A DNA stretch of 64,000 bases. Source: Alkalimonas amylolytica. Its GTDB lineage: Bacteria; Pseudomonadota; Gammaproteobacteria; Enterobacterales; Alteromonadaceae. The position numbers and the translations under genes were made by a program. The DNA lies in assembly GCF_900107845.1 (NCBI RefSeq), contig NZ_FNRM01000003.1, positions 410,905 through 474,904 on the forward strand, given 5' to 3'. The notes below the pieces were generated by a model, which had not been told where the DNA came from, did not search any database, and saw only the letters and a program-made list of their open reading frames with translations. Position 1 is the stretch's first letter; each line of letters begins with the position of its first letter. This document shows, piece by piece, positions 44,155 through 53,379 of the stretch.

Positions 44155-45544
44155 AGGCCCCTTCCGCTCGGCGGCCAATGGAGGATTCCCATTGATAAGC
44201 CGTACTACTGTATGCGATGCGTAACTTTTCAGCTTGCGCTACGATGTCATCGGCCCGGGCAATACGAATATCCTCTGGTACGCGTTGACCATTGGTCAAA
44301 TAGCATACCGGCAAGGCATTTTGTAGCGCAGCATTAATGACTTCACCTAAGCTTAAGCATTCATCAAGTTTGGTAAAAATACAACCTGATAAAGGAATTC
44401 GTTTGAAGTGCTCAACGCTCTCTTGCATCACCCTAGCCTGTGCTGTAGCAGACAATACCAAATAGCTCTTTATTTTTACAAGAGAATCCTGCACCAGAGC
44501 GGCAAGTTTTTCTGCCAGACGCAGATCGCGCTGACTCATTCCAGCCGTATCAATCAATACCAGGCTCCGATTGGCGAATTGTTTCAGCAATAAAGCCAAC
44601 TCTTCACTGTCTTTGGCCTGACGCACCGGGCAACCGATAATGCGACCAAAAGTCGAGAGTTGATCCAAAGCACCAATGCGAAAAGTGTCGGTGGTAATTA
44701 AAGCTACCTGGTCCGGGCCGTGCTTACGGGCATACTGCGCAGCCAACTTAGCTACAGTGGTGGTTTTTCCAACCCCGGTTGGACCGACCAGAGCCACCAC
44801 ACCACCTTGACGCATAATATCATTATTACCTGTATTAAGCTGGCCAGCTAACAGTTCCAGGGCAGTTTCCCAGGCTTGACTTTCAGAAATATCTTCTGGC
44901 ATAAAGCACGCCAGTTGATCGGCCATCGCTGACGATAACCCCATTTGTTTCATCTGCTCAATCACCAGAGCCCTGACCGGCTCAGCTCGGGCCAGCTCTT
45001 GCCACATCAAGCCGGAAACCTGGTGCTGAAGCAACTGCCGCATCGACAACATCTCATTACGCATGGCCGCAAACTCCGACTGCAATTGCTGCTGTTGCTT
45101 TTCCTGGAGCTGACTGAGCTCCTGTAAGTTGACAGAGTGCTGAGCGCCATTGTTTTGACGCTCAGTCCGGTTCTCCTGCCGCGCTGACTTGGCTGCAGGC
45201 GCCGCTTTCACCGAGTCTCCCTGACCACCTTGCTTGCTCATCTGCCGGGCTAACAAGGCACGCAGCGAATCGGCCTCGTCATCGACGGGCGGCTCAGTGC
45301 GCATTTTTTGCTGCAAAGCACTTTGACGAGCCGCCAGCGCAGAGACAGTAGCACTGCTGGTATCCATGGCTTTTTTAGGCGCTGCAGCCGCTGCCGGCTG
45401 GGCATCCGGATCGATAGCCGCGACAATTTCCACCCCACCAGCGACTTTTTTATTCGACATGATAATGGCGTCTGGACCCAGGAACTCTTTGACCTCATCC
45501 AGCGCAGCGCGCATATCTTTGGCAACAAAGCGTTTAATTTTCAT
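44147..45544 (-). CDS. flhF: Flagellar placement GTPase FlhF (SRP family)
   Basis: A 465-residue SRP-type GTPase. The N-terminal ~80 residues (MKIKRFVAKDMRAALDEVKE) are followed by a disordered basic and glutamine-rich region (~95-165), the N domain, and the G domain with GPTGVGKTTTVAKLAA (~residue 255), DTFRIGALDQL, and DTAGMSQRD. It marks the old pole as the flagellar assembly site. It starts 10 bases after flhA ends. Confidence 0.96.
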   Translation of the reverse strand: MKIKRFVAKDMRAALDEVKEFLGPDAIIMSNKKVAGGVEIVAAIDPDAQPAAAAAPKKAMDTSSATVSALAARQSALQQKMRTEPPVDDEADSLRALLARQMSKQGGQGDSVKAAPAAKSARQENRTERQNNGAQHSVNLQELSQLQEKQQQQLQSEFAAMRNEMLSMRQLLQHQVSGLMWQELARAEPVRALVIEQMKQMGLSSAMADQLACFMPEDISESQAWETALELLAGQLNTGNNDIMRQGGVVALVGPTGVGKTTTVAKLAAQYARKHGPDQVALITTDTFRIGALDQLSTFGRIIGCPVRQAKDSEELALLLKQFANRSLVLIDTAGMSQRDLRLAEKLAALVQDSLVKIKSYLVLSATAQARVMQESVEHFKRIPLSGCIFTKLDECLSLGEVINAALQNALPVCYLTNGQRVPEDIRIARADDIVAQAEKLRIAYSSTAYQWESSIGRRAEGAYA

Positions 45545-45554
45545 CGGCTATCTC

Positions 45555-47657
45555 CTAATTGGCCTGGCCTACCACACTGACAATACGGATTTGTTTGTCA
45601 TCCGGGATTTCCTGGTAGGACAGAACTCGTAACCCTGGTATGGTGTACTTCACAAATCGTGCCATCACAGAGCGTAAAATACTTGACGTTAGTAAAATGG
45701 CGGACTCGCCATTCAGTTCCTGATTCTGGCTGGCATCCTGCAACGATTGCTGGATACGTTCGGCCAGCCCCGGCTCAATGCCACCGCCATCATTACCAGC
45801 AGCCTGCATGGATTGATGCAGCATCTGCTCCAGCTCTGGCGCAAAGGTGATAACCGGCAGCTCTTGCTGGCTCCCTGCAATTTCCTGAACAATCAGCCGG
45901 CGCAGCGCAATGCGGCAAGCCGCGGTCAATACATCGACATCCTGACTTTTGGCTCCATACTCCACCAAGGTTTGCACCAGGGTTTTCATATCGCGAATTG
46001 GCACCCCTTCATTCAGCAGGTTTTGCAGTACTTTTACTACGGTCGTCAGAGGCAGGGTTTCTGGCACCAAGCCTTCAACCAGCTTGGGCGAAGTGCGGGC
46101 CAGCATATCCAGTAAGTTCTGTACTTCTTCGTGCCCCAGCAAGCTGGCAGCATTGTTGGTCAGAATTTGGCTCAGATGGGTGGCGACCACGGTAGCCGCA
46201 TCAACCACGGTATACCCCAGGGTTTGCGCATGTTCGCGCTGATCTTTGGCAATCCAGACCGCCTCCAGGCCAAAGGCCGGATCCCGGGTAGCAATGCCTT
46301 TGACAGTGCCAAACACCTGACCAGGATTGATGGCCAGCTCATGATCATGCCGCAGTTCAGACTCACCAGTAGTGACCCCCATCAAAGACACCCGGTAACT
46401 GTTCGGCTCCAAATCAAGGTTGTCGCGAATATGTACCGCAGGGATCAGAAAGCCCAGTTCTTGTGATAGCTTTTTCCGTACGCCTTTAATACGGGTTAAC
46501 AGCTCACCACCCTGCGACTTATCGACTAAGGGGATCAAGCGGTAGCCCACTTCCAACCCAATGGTATCGACCGGTTGCACATCATCCCAGCCAATCTCTT
46601 TCATGGGTTGTGTTTCCTGGCGACTATCTGGCTCTGGTCCCCGGGTCACCAGCTCAGCCACTTTTTGCTGCTCTTTGCGCTGCATGAAAAAGGCAACACC
46701 ACCAATCAGCAGTGCCAATGAAATAAATGAAAAGTGTGGCATACCAGGCACAATCCCCATCAGTAACAGCACGCCAGCCGCAATAAAAAGCACCCGAATA
46801 TTGGCCAGCTGACCGGTAAACTGTTTGCCCATATCTTCTGAGCGATTTTGACGGGTAATGATGATGGCTGTACCGATGGATAACAACAGTGCCGGGATTT
46901 GCGCTACCAGGCCATCACCAATGGTGAGTAGGGTATAAACCTCTACCGCTTGGCCAAAACTCAGGCCATGCTGAATCATACCGATAAAAAGACCACCAAC
47001 CAGGTTAATGGCCAGGATCACAATGCCAGCAATGGCATCGCCTTTTACAAACTTACTGGCACCATCCATCGAACCATAGAAATCAGCTTCCTGCGTCACT
47101 TCATCTCGCCGAGCGCTGGCTTCTTCCTGCGTCAGTAGACCTGCATTCAAATCAGCATCGATGGCCATTTGTTTACCGGGCATTGCATCCAAGGTAAAGC
47201 GGGCGGTTACTTCAGCGATACGGCCGGCACCTTTTGTGATTACCACAAAGTTGATGATAATCAGGATCAAAAACACCACTAAACCAACCGCGTAGTTACC
47301 ACCTATGACCACCGAGCCAAAAGCCTCAATCACTTTACCGGCCGCATCCCCCCCCTCGTGACCATCCAACAATACCACCCGGGTACTGGCCACGTTCAGA
47401 GCCAGTCGCATGATAGTAGCCACCAGCAATACGGTCGGGAAAATGCCAAAATCCAGTGGTCTCAAGGTATAAATGGTCACCAATAATACGACCAGAGCGA
47501 GCGCAATATTGAATGAAAACAACACATCCAGCAAAAAAGGCGGTAAAGGCAGCACCACCATCGACAGAGCAGCCATAATTAAAAATGGCGTGCCCAAACC
47601 TTTCAGGTGGCTCATCTTGGTGCGATCGAATCGATTGAAATAACTGGCTAACTGCAT
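45555..47657 (-). CDS. flhA: Flagellar export protein FlhA
   Basis: A 700-residue core component of the flagellar type III export gate. About eight N-terminal membrane segments span to ~residue 325 (LSMVVLPLPPFLLDVLFSFN; LMGIVPGMPHFSFISLALLI), including the conserved cytoplasmic FHIPEP-region stretch DAMPGKQMAIDADLNAGLL (~152-170). The C-terminal half is the cytoplasmic chaperone-docking domain. The 100-base gap upstream contains a candidate sigma-54 site, so flhAFG-fliA may have its own promoter. GGAA precedes the ATG. Confidence 0.97.
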   Translation of the reverse strand: MQLASYFNRFDRTKMSHLKGLGTPFLIMAALSMVVLPLPPFLLDVLFSFNIALALVVLLVTIYTLRPLDFGIFPTVLLVATIMRLALNVASTRVVLLDGHEGGDAAGKVIEAFGSVVIGGNYAVGLVVFLILIIINFVVITKGAGRIAEVTARFTLDAMPGKQMAIDADLNAGLLTQEEASARRDEVTQEADFYGSMDGASKFVKGDAIAGIVILAINLVGGLFIGMIQHGLSFGQAVEVYTLLTIGDGLVAQIPALLLSIGTAIIITRQNRSEDMGKQFTGQLANIRVLFIAAGVLLLMGIVPGMPHFSFISLALLIGGVAFFMQRKEQQKVAELVTRGPEPDSRQETQPMKEIGWDDVQPVDTIGLEVGYRLIPLVDKSQGGELLTRIKGVRKKLSQELGFLIPAVHIRDNLDLEPNSYRVSLMGVTTGESELRHDHELAINPGQVFGTVKGIATRDPAFGLEAVWIAKDQREHAQTLGYTVVDAATVVATHLSQILTNNAASLLGHEEVQNLLDMLARTSPKLVEGLVPETLPLTTVVKVLQNLLNEGVPIRDMKTLVQTLVEYGAKSQDVDVLTAACRIALRRLIVQEIAGSQQELPVITFAPELEQMLHQSMQAAGNDGGGIEPGLAERIQQSLQDASQNQELNGESAILLTSSILRSVMARFVKYTIPGLRVLSYQEIPDDKQIRIVSVVGQAN

Positions 47658-47694
47658 GCTTGTTCCAACAAAATTTTGGCGCTAGCAGGACAAA

Positions 47695-47710
47695 AGCAAA
47701 AATTGCTCCA
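47695..47710 (-). promoter_or_regulatory. Candidate sigma-54 promoter upstream of flhA
   Basis: On the minus strand TGGAGC-N5-TTGCT gives GG and GC at correct -24/-12 spacing (consensus TGGCAC-N5-TTGCW, two mismatches in the -24 box), about 38 bases before the flhA start. Confidence 0.5.
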
Positions 47711-47757
47711 ACTTGTCGAGAAGTGATGAATCCTATGGATAATTGCCTGGAAAACAG

Positions 47758-48894
47758 TTAATCGTAATAGTAATCGCTGGGGATAGGCAGCTCTTTGCTC
47801 AGCTTTTGTGGCCGTTTGCCACGTCCCTTCACAAAAAGGTTCAACTGATAGACATAGGCCAGCACCTGAGCTACGGCGGAGAAAAGTGCATCCGGGATCG
47901 GGTGATCCAACTCAGTGGTGTAATAGATAGCACGTGCCAAGGCAGGTGATTCCACCAAAGGCACTTTGTGTTCTTTGGCAATTTTACGAATCTGCATGGC
48001 AATCATATCGATGCCTTTGGCGACCACCACAGGTGCCCTATCCCGACCTTGCTTGTAACGCAGTGCCACTGAGTAGTGGGTTGGGTTGGTTACAATCACA
48101 TCGGCTGAAGGCACCTCCTGCATCATCCGCTTCATCGACATCTGCATCTGGGTACGGCGGATCCGCGCTTTAACTCTGGGATCACCTTCCATGTTTTTGT
48201 GCTCGTCTTTTACCTCCTGCAGCGTCATCATCAGCTCTTTATTGTGTTTCCAGGCCTGATAAGGCGCATCCACCAGGGCGATGATAATCACGCTGCAGCA
48301 CAAGCCAAAGAACATCCAACCAAGGATCCACAGCGCATCCTCAATGTTGTTTGGTGCACTCATGACCGACAAGGTCATAATGTCCCGGAAAAACAAGCTG
48401 AGCAGACCAATCGCCATCCCCATAACCACCAGCACCTTTAAAATGCTTTTACCCAGCTGTACCAGCGCCTGCAATCCAAACATTCGCTTAAAACCATTCA
48501 GCGGATTCATTTTACTGGCTTTTGGACCAGCGGCCTCCCAGCTAAAGTTAAAGCCGCCCAGTAAGCAATTACCAATAAAAGCAGCCACCAGCACAAAAGC
48601 GAAAATAAACAACATAGGCGGAAGTAATAGCTGCATAATTTCGCCCCAGGCTGAGAACATCGACTGAGTGTCAAACACATCTTTCGGCTGCAAATTAAAT
48701 AAGCGCTTACCAATTAACATGATACGTCCAGCAAGCATGGGTCCAAATAGCAGCAAGGCAGTAGCACTGCTGATTAAAACAAAAGCAGTACCTAAGTCTT
48801 GCGAACGAGCGATTTGGCCTTTCTTGCGGGCATCGGCAATTTTTTTGGGGGTGGGTTGTTCGGTCTTTTCACCGCCACTTGAGCTTTCAGCCAT
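47758..48894 (-). CDS. flhB: Flagellar export switch protein FlhB
   Basis: A 378-residue FlhB. After a basic head (GEKTEQPTPKKIADARKKGQ) there are four membrane segments and a cytoplasmic domain with the autocleavage site NPTH in VIVTNPTHYSVALRY (~residues 268-271). Cleavage there switches export from rod/hook to filament subunits. The C terminus is short and ends in three tyrosines and an aspartate. It follows fliR by 9 bases. Confidence 0.97.
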   Translation of the reverse strand: MAESSSGGEKTEQPTPKKIADARKKGQIARSQDLGTAFVLISSATALLLFGPMLAGRIMLIGKRLFNLQPKDVFDTQSMFSAWGEIMQLLLPPMLFIFAFVLVAAFIGNCLLGGFNFSWEAAGPKASKMNPLNGFKRMFGLQALVQLGKSILKVLVVMGMAIGLLSLFFRDIMTLSVMSAPNNIEDALWILGWMFFGLCCSVIIIALVDAPYQAWKHNKELMMTLQEVKDEHKNMEGDPRVKARIRRTQMQMSMKRMMQEVPSADVIVTNPTHYSVALRYKQGRDRAPVVVAKGIDMIAMQIRKIAKEHKVPLVESPALARAIYYTTELDHPIPDALFSAVAQVLAYVYQLNLFVKGRGKRPQKLSKELPIPSDYYYD

Positions 48895-48903
48895 GCATGC
48901 TCC

Positions 48904-49677
48904 TTAACAGCCAATGACGCGGCAGGTGTAATCCAGTGTCAATTGCCACTGAATATCGTAATGAATGAGGAAAGTATCCATCGTTAGCCAGAGGATCAGT
49001 AAGCCGGATAACATGGTAATGGGGAAGCCGATGGCAAAGATATTCAGCTGAGGCGCTGCCCGTGTCATGATGCCAAATGACAGATTCACCACCAACATGG
49101 CAATGATCGGTGCCAAGGTAATGGATAAAGCCGTAGCAAACATCCAGCCGGCAAACTCAATAATCGGCCAGATTTGCAAGCGCGACCACCAGGCATCAAC
49201 AATTGGCAGCGTATCGAAACTCATCACCAGCATTTGAATGGTGATAAGATGGCCATCAAAAATAAAAAACAGCAAGGTCGCCAGGATCAAATAAAACTGA
49301 CCAATGGCCGGCACGCTGATCCCACTGGCTGGATCCACCATAGACGCAAACGCCAAACCACTTTGGGTCGCCAGCACCTGACCTGCAACCACAAAGGTAT
49401 TGATAAAAATTAATGTCATAAAGCCTATGGCAAACCCTATCGTGACCTGCTGCATCACCTGCAGTACCATCTGAAACGACATCAGCTCCGGGTTAGGTAC
49501 CGGCGGGATCACTGGCATAATCATGAACGTTAAAGAGACAATCAGCAGTACGCGAATACGCATCGGTACGTTACGGGTACCTAAACCAGCCATAATCATG
49601 AACACACCGCTTACCCTGGCCATGGGCAGCAAAAAATCTGCCAGAGTTTGCATGATGAGGTTTAGGTGAAATTCCAT
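48904..49677 (-). CDS. fliR: Flagellar export protein FliR
   Basis: A 257-residue polytopic protein with six hydrophobic segments and typical FliR parts: LPMARVSGVFMIMAGLGTRN at the start, QQVTIGFAIGFMTLIFINTF, and SFGIMTRAAPQLNIFAIGFP (~residues 203-222). It forms the export gate with FliP and FliQ. It starts 12 bases after fliQ ends. Confidence 0.97.
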   Translation of the reverse strand: MEFHLNLIMQTLADFLLPMARVSGVFMIMAGLGTRNVPMRIRVLLIVSLTFMIMPVIPPVPNPELMSFQMVLQVMQQVTIGFAIGFMTLIFINTFVVAGQVLATQSGLAFASMVDPASGISVPAIGQFYLILATLLFFIFDGHLITIQMLVMSFDTLPIVDAWWSRLQIWPIIEFAGWMFATALSITLAPIIAMLVVNLSFGIMTRAAPQLNIFAIGFPITMLSGLLILWLTMDTFLIHYDIQWQLTLDYTCRVIGC

Positions 49678-49689
49678 AACCGCCCTCGC

Positions 49690-49959
49690 TCAACCAACCA
49701 CGGATGGAATACTGAGGATTAAACCTTCGGTAAAGTCCATGATCACTCGGGTCAACCAGTGGCCACCAAAAATCAATGCCAGTATGGTGACAATCAAACG
49801 CGGTAAAAAGCTTAAGGTTTGCTCGTTGATGGAGGTGGCGGCTTGAAAAACCGCCACAATCAAACCAACAAACAAGGATGGCAAAATAATGGCGCTCACC
49901 AGCAAGATCACAATGTAAAGTGCATCACGTAACACATCAACGAAGACTTCTGGGCTCAT
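49690..49959 (-). CDS. fliQ: Flagellar export protein FliQ
   Basis: An 89-residue protein with two membrane helices (IVILLVSAIILPSLFVGLIV; LIVTILALIFGGHWL) around ATSINEQTLSFLPR, the FliQ signature. I use the ATG at 49959 (MSPEVFVDVLRDAL) with GGGGA upstream, one base after the fliP stop; a start 6 codons earlier would overlap fliP. Confidence 0.96.
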   Translation of the reverse strand: MSPEVFVDVLRDALYIVILLVSAIILPSLFVGLIVAVFQAATSINEQTLSFLPRLIVTILALIFGGHWLTRVIMDFTEGLILSIPSVVG

Positions 49960-49960
49960 G

Positions 49961-50707
49961 CTAAGTCCCCAATCCAAAGCTGGTGGCCATGGTTCCCATC
50001 ACCAGGATCCAACCATCGACCAGCACAAACATCATCAATTTAAAAGGCAGAGAAATGATCATCGGCGACAACATCATCATACCCATGGCCATCAAGACAC
50101 TGGCCACCACCAAGTCAATGATTAAAAATGGAATAAACAACATAAAACCAATTTGAAAGGCCGTTTTCAGTTCACTGGTAATAAAAGCCGGAATGATCAC
50201 CGTGATCGGCAAGTCCATTAGATTATCCACCTCCTCGACACCAGCGATGCTGGCAAAAGTATCCAAATCGCGCAGCCTGGTTTGATGCAGCATGAACTCT
50301 TTAATAGGAACGATGGCCAACTCTACGGCTTCCAATGAGGTTTTTTCTTCAGCAAGGTAAGGCTGTAAAGCCTGCTGGTTAATTTCATTAAAGACAGGCG
50401 CCATAATGAAAAAAGTGAGGAACAAAGCGATGCCAATCAGTACCTGGTTGGAGGGGGACTGCTGCAGACCGATGGCCTGCCTTAGTATGGCCAGCACCAC
50501 AATGATGCGGGTAAAGCTGGTCATCATGATCACCATAGCCGGAATAAAGCTCAGGGCGGTCATGATGGCCAGAACTTGCAGCGTTACACTGTATTCTTGA
50601 GAGCCGTCTGGGTTGGTGGTGACGCTGATGGCTTGCAAGGTGCCAACATCAGCGAAAACTGCAGGGCTAAGACCACATGCCAGTAGCACCAGAATAAGTC
50701 GCAACAT
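49961..50707 (-). CDS. fliP: Flagellar export protein FliP
   Basis: A 248-residue protein with a cleaved signal sequence ending around SPAVFA and four membrane segments. Signature parts are [20 protein letters not shown] (~residues 64-83), [20 protein letters not shown] and the C-terminal [15 protein letters not shown]. It builds the export gate pore. It follows fliO by 9 bases. Confidence 0.97.
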   Translation of the reverse strand: MLRLILVLLACGLSPAVFADVGTLQAISVTTNPDGSQEYSVTLQVLAIMTALSFIPAMVIMMTSFTRIIVVLAILRQAIGLQQSPSNQVLIGIALFLTFFIMAPVFNEINQQALQPYLAEEKTSLEAVELAIVPIKEFMLHQTRLRDLDTFASIAGVEEVDNLMDLPITVIIPAFITSELKTAFQIGFMLFIPFLIIDLVVASVLMAMGMMMLSPMIISLPFKLMMFVLVDGWILVMGTMATSFGLGT

Positions 50708-50716
50708 AGTTCATTT

Positions 50717-51286
50717 TTACTTTTTCAACCACGATTGCAACTGACTATGAAATTCTGATGCCAACTTTTCTTCCGGCAAGGGTTCGTTGAGCTCAAACAA
50801 GAAATTAATCTGCTGGGAGGTCACCCCAAGAACCCGCTGTTTCCCTTGTATTTCAATCACTAACAACCTTTCCTTAGGTCCAAGGGGAATGGTGCTAATA
50901 ACCTTCATATGTTGACTGCCGGGGATCCGCAGTGTCAATTTTTTGAAAGCCCACCCAAGCATTAACACCAGAAGGATCACGAATGCCAGAGAAATGACGA
51001 TTTTGCCAAGCGATAAACCTGAGCTAGCACCAGCTCGGCTCAACGTCTGATCACCACCGGCTCTGTCTTGACCAAAGCGGTACGGCGAACTGGTCGCTTC
51101 TTTCGCGGATACTGGCTCGATGGCTTCCAGCACGGGCTCTTGCAGAGGCTGTTCAGCTGTAACAGCCTCAAGCTGCGCGGCGACTACCTCAACCTCAGTT
51201 TCGGATCCAGGCTCGGGTTCAACAGCCAGCAGTGCAGCACTGAGCAGCAGGGAAAGCCAAAGTGTATGGATAAAAACGAACCGCAT
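50717..51286 (-). CDS. fliO: Flagellar protein FliO
   Basis: A 189-residue protein with an N-terminal signal-like helix, a long acidic periplasmic-side segment (~20-85), one membrane helix (LGKIVISLAFVILLVLMLGW) and a basic cytoplasmic tail with ISTIPLGPKERLLVIEIQGK. FliO helps FliP assemble. It overlaps the fliN stop by 1 base. The acidic N-terminal extension is longer than in E. coli. Confidence 0.93.
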   Translation of the reverse strand: MRFVFIHTLWLSLLLSAALLAVEPEPGSETEVEVVAAQLEAVTAEQPLQEPVLEAIEPVSAKEATSSPYRFGQDRAGGDQTLSRAGASSGLSLGKIVISLAFVILLVLMLGWAFKKLTLRIPGSQHMKVISTIPLGPKERLLVIEIQGKQRVLGVTSQQINFLFELNEPLPEEKLASEFHSQLQSWLKK

Positions 51287-51672
51287 TAACGCAACTTCTT
51301 GATGCGTTCAATCTGGCTGATCACATCGGTCAACCGGATACCAAACTTGTCGTTGACTACCACCACCTCACCATGCGCAATTAAGGTGCCGTTGACCAAA
51401 ACATCCAACGGCTCGCCAGCCACCCGCTCCAACTCGACCACAGAGCCCTGATTCAATTGCAGCAGGTTACGAATGCTGATTTTGGATCGTCCCACCTCCA
51501 TCGAGATGGTGACAGGAATATCCAAAATAGTATCGAGTTTTAGCTTATCCTCGCCGGCTGGCGGCGTATCTTCTTTTAACTCATCCAGCTCCACCGCAGT
51601 AGCACCATCGGTTCCTTCGGCTTCTGCCATGGCAGCAGCCCAATCATCCATGGTTTCTTTATCATCAGCCAT
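51286..51672 (-). CDS. fliN: Flagellar motor switch protein FliN
   Basis: A 128-residue FliN. The first ~45 residues are acidic and flexible; the SpoA domain runs from LDTILDIPVTISMEVGRSKI to VVVNDKFGIRLTDVISQIER. It forms the lower C-ring with FliM. It is 4 bases downstream of fliM. Confidence 0.97.
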   Translation of the reverse strand: MADDKETMDDWAAAMAEAEGTDGATAVELDELKEDTPPAGEDKLKLDTILDIPVTISMEVGRSKISIRNLLQLNQGSVVELERVAGEPLDVLVNGTLIAHGEVVVVNDKFGIRLTDVISQIERIKKLR

Positions 51673-51676
51673 TTGT

Positions 51677-52765
51677 TTAATCCTCTTTGCGTGCCGCCAA
51701 ATTCAGATCGGCTTCCAGTTCGGAAATATCGGCGTCACTATCCAGCCTGCGGCCGCCTTTGGTAAAGACATGCAATTCAGACTTGACCGACTCCGGTCGT
51801 TTAATTTTCTCGATAATTTTCAACGCTACATTGTCACGGGAGCGCCCCAACTTCGCACGGTACGTCGGCAGATCTTCAATCAGCACGGTAATATGATCCG
51901 GCAACTCAACCGGAATAATATCACCCGCTTTGAGCTCCATCACTTCTTTTAGTGTTAGATCTACATCCAGCATCTTGGTGGTCAGATCCACTTCAACATC
52001 CATGATTTCATCGCGCATGGCCTTACTCCAGCGCAGATCCGTATCTTCTTTATCACTTTGTACACCAGCGTCCAGTAATTCCCGGATAGGCTCCAGCATC
52101 GAATAAGGCAGGGCAACATGGAAATCACCACCGCCTCCATCCAACTCGATATGAAAAGAGCTGATCACCACCACTTCAGTCGGGCTGACAATGTTGGCCA
52201 TGGCCGGGTTGACTTCCGAGTCCAGGTACTCAAAGGACACATCCATCACCGGCGCCCAAGCTTCTTTGTAATCCTCAAAAATCAATTTAAGCAGCATCTG
52301 GATAATACGACGCTCGGTCGGCGTAAATTCCCGGCCTTCAATTTTTGCATGATAACGGCCATCGCCACCGAAGAAATTATCCACCAGAATAAAAACCAGC
52401 CGAGCCTCCATGGTAATCAGACCAGTACCTTTCAGTGGACGGAAACGCACCATATTCAAGCTGGTTGGCACAAAGAGGGTATGGACGTACTCACCAAACT
52501 TAATCATCTGCACGCCATTAATCGACACTTCTGCCGAGCGGCGCATCATATTGAACAAGCTGATACGCATATGACGGGCAAAGCGTTCGTTCACCAACTC
52601 CAGGGTTGGCATGCGACCACGTACGATCCTGTCCTGAGAGGAAAAGTCGTATTCGGTTGCAGACCGACCGGGGCCATCACCACCGTCGTCGATTTCTTCT
52701 TCTTCAATGTCATCAACACCGTGTAATAAGGCATCAATTTCATCTTGTGACAATAAGTCCGTCAC
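51677..52765 (-). CDS. fliM: Flagellar motor switch protein FliM
   Basis: A 362-residue FliM. The N terminus LLSQDEIDALLHGVDD is the CheY-P-binding peptide. The middle domain (~45-235) has RMPTLELVNERFARHMRISL and KGTGLITMEARLVFILVDNF, and the C-terminal SpoA domain binds FliN. It converts CheY signals into rotation changes. It starts 12 bases after fliL ends. Confidence 0.97.
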   Translation of the reverse strand: MTDLLSQDEIDALLHGVDDIEEEEIDDGGDGPGRSATEYDFSSQDRIVRGRMPTLELVNERFARHMRISLFNMMRRSAEVSINGVQMIKFGEYVHTLFVPTSLNMVRFRPLKGTGLITMEARLVFILVDNFFGGDGRYHAKIEGREFTPTERRIIQMLLKLIFEDYKEAWAPVMDVSFEYLDSEVNPAMANIVSPTEVVVISSFHIELDGGGGDFHVALPYSMLEPIRELLDAGVQSDKEDTDLRWSKAMRDEIMDVEVDLTTKMLDVDLTLKEVMELKAGDIIPVELPDHITVLIEDLPTYRAKLGRSRDNVALKIIEKIKRPESVKSELHVFTKGGRRLDSDADISELEADLNLAARKED

Positions 52766-52777
52766 GGCGCTACCCTT

Positions 52778-53296
52778 TTATTGCATCACAAAACCGGTGA
52801 AAAGGACTTCTTCCACCACCACTGTCCCGGTGACTTTCAACAGCTCTTGCTGTAAATCGCTCAAAGCTTTATTGCGTAAACTCTCTTTACCGGCCGCTGT
52901 CACTAAATCATCGGCATTGGCACTGCTAAAGGTTTGCAGCAACGTACCTTCAATCAGCGGAATGTGCCGCTTAGCCAACGTATCGTTGTTGCTGCCACGC
53001 ACCAACAGTTGCACCCGGATTTGTACCAAACGATCCCGGGTACTGCCCGGTACATTAAAAATAAAGGGCCTGGGCAAAGGGACGTAATAAGCCGTCCCAG
53101 TTGGTGCTGCCGGTGTCCCATCCGCACTGGTGGCTGCCCCGGGGCCGCTTGCTGAGGGTATGCTATCGTCCGATGAAAAAAAGAACAGCACGGCAACCAC
53201 AGCGATAAGCAAAAGAGCAACCGATGCTCCTATCATGATTAGCAGCTTCTTTTTGCCACTGCCTTCCGCTAGTTTCAGTTCATTATCATCCGCCAT
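52778..53296 (-). CDS. fliL: Flagellar basal body protein FliL
   Basis: A 172-residue protein. A short lysine-rich head leads to a single membrane helix (LLIMIGASVALLLIAVVAVLFFF), then a serine/alanine linker and the periplasmic FliL domain (VPLPRPFIFNVPGSTRDRLV). It supports the stator near the C-ring. The ATG at 53296 has GAGG upstream; one 4 codons earlier is less likely. Confidence 0.94.
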   Translation of the reverse strand: MADDNELKLAEGSGKKKLLIMIGASVALLLIAVVAVLFFFSSDDSIPSASGPGAATSADGTPAAPTGTAYYVPLPRPFIFNVPGSTRDRLVQIRVQLLVRGSNNDTLAKRHIPLIEGTLLQTFSSANADDLVTAAGKESLRNKALSDLQQELLKVTGTVVVEEVLFTGFVMQ

Positions 53297-53379
53297 GCCA
53301 GACCTCATTCTTGCTCAGTTGTTTGCTATTGTGAACGCTGGTTGGCTGGATCGCAATCAGCAGCCGTGCAAAAACCGGC

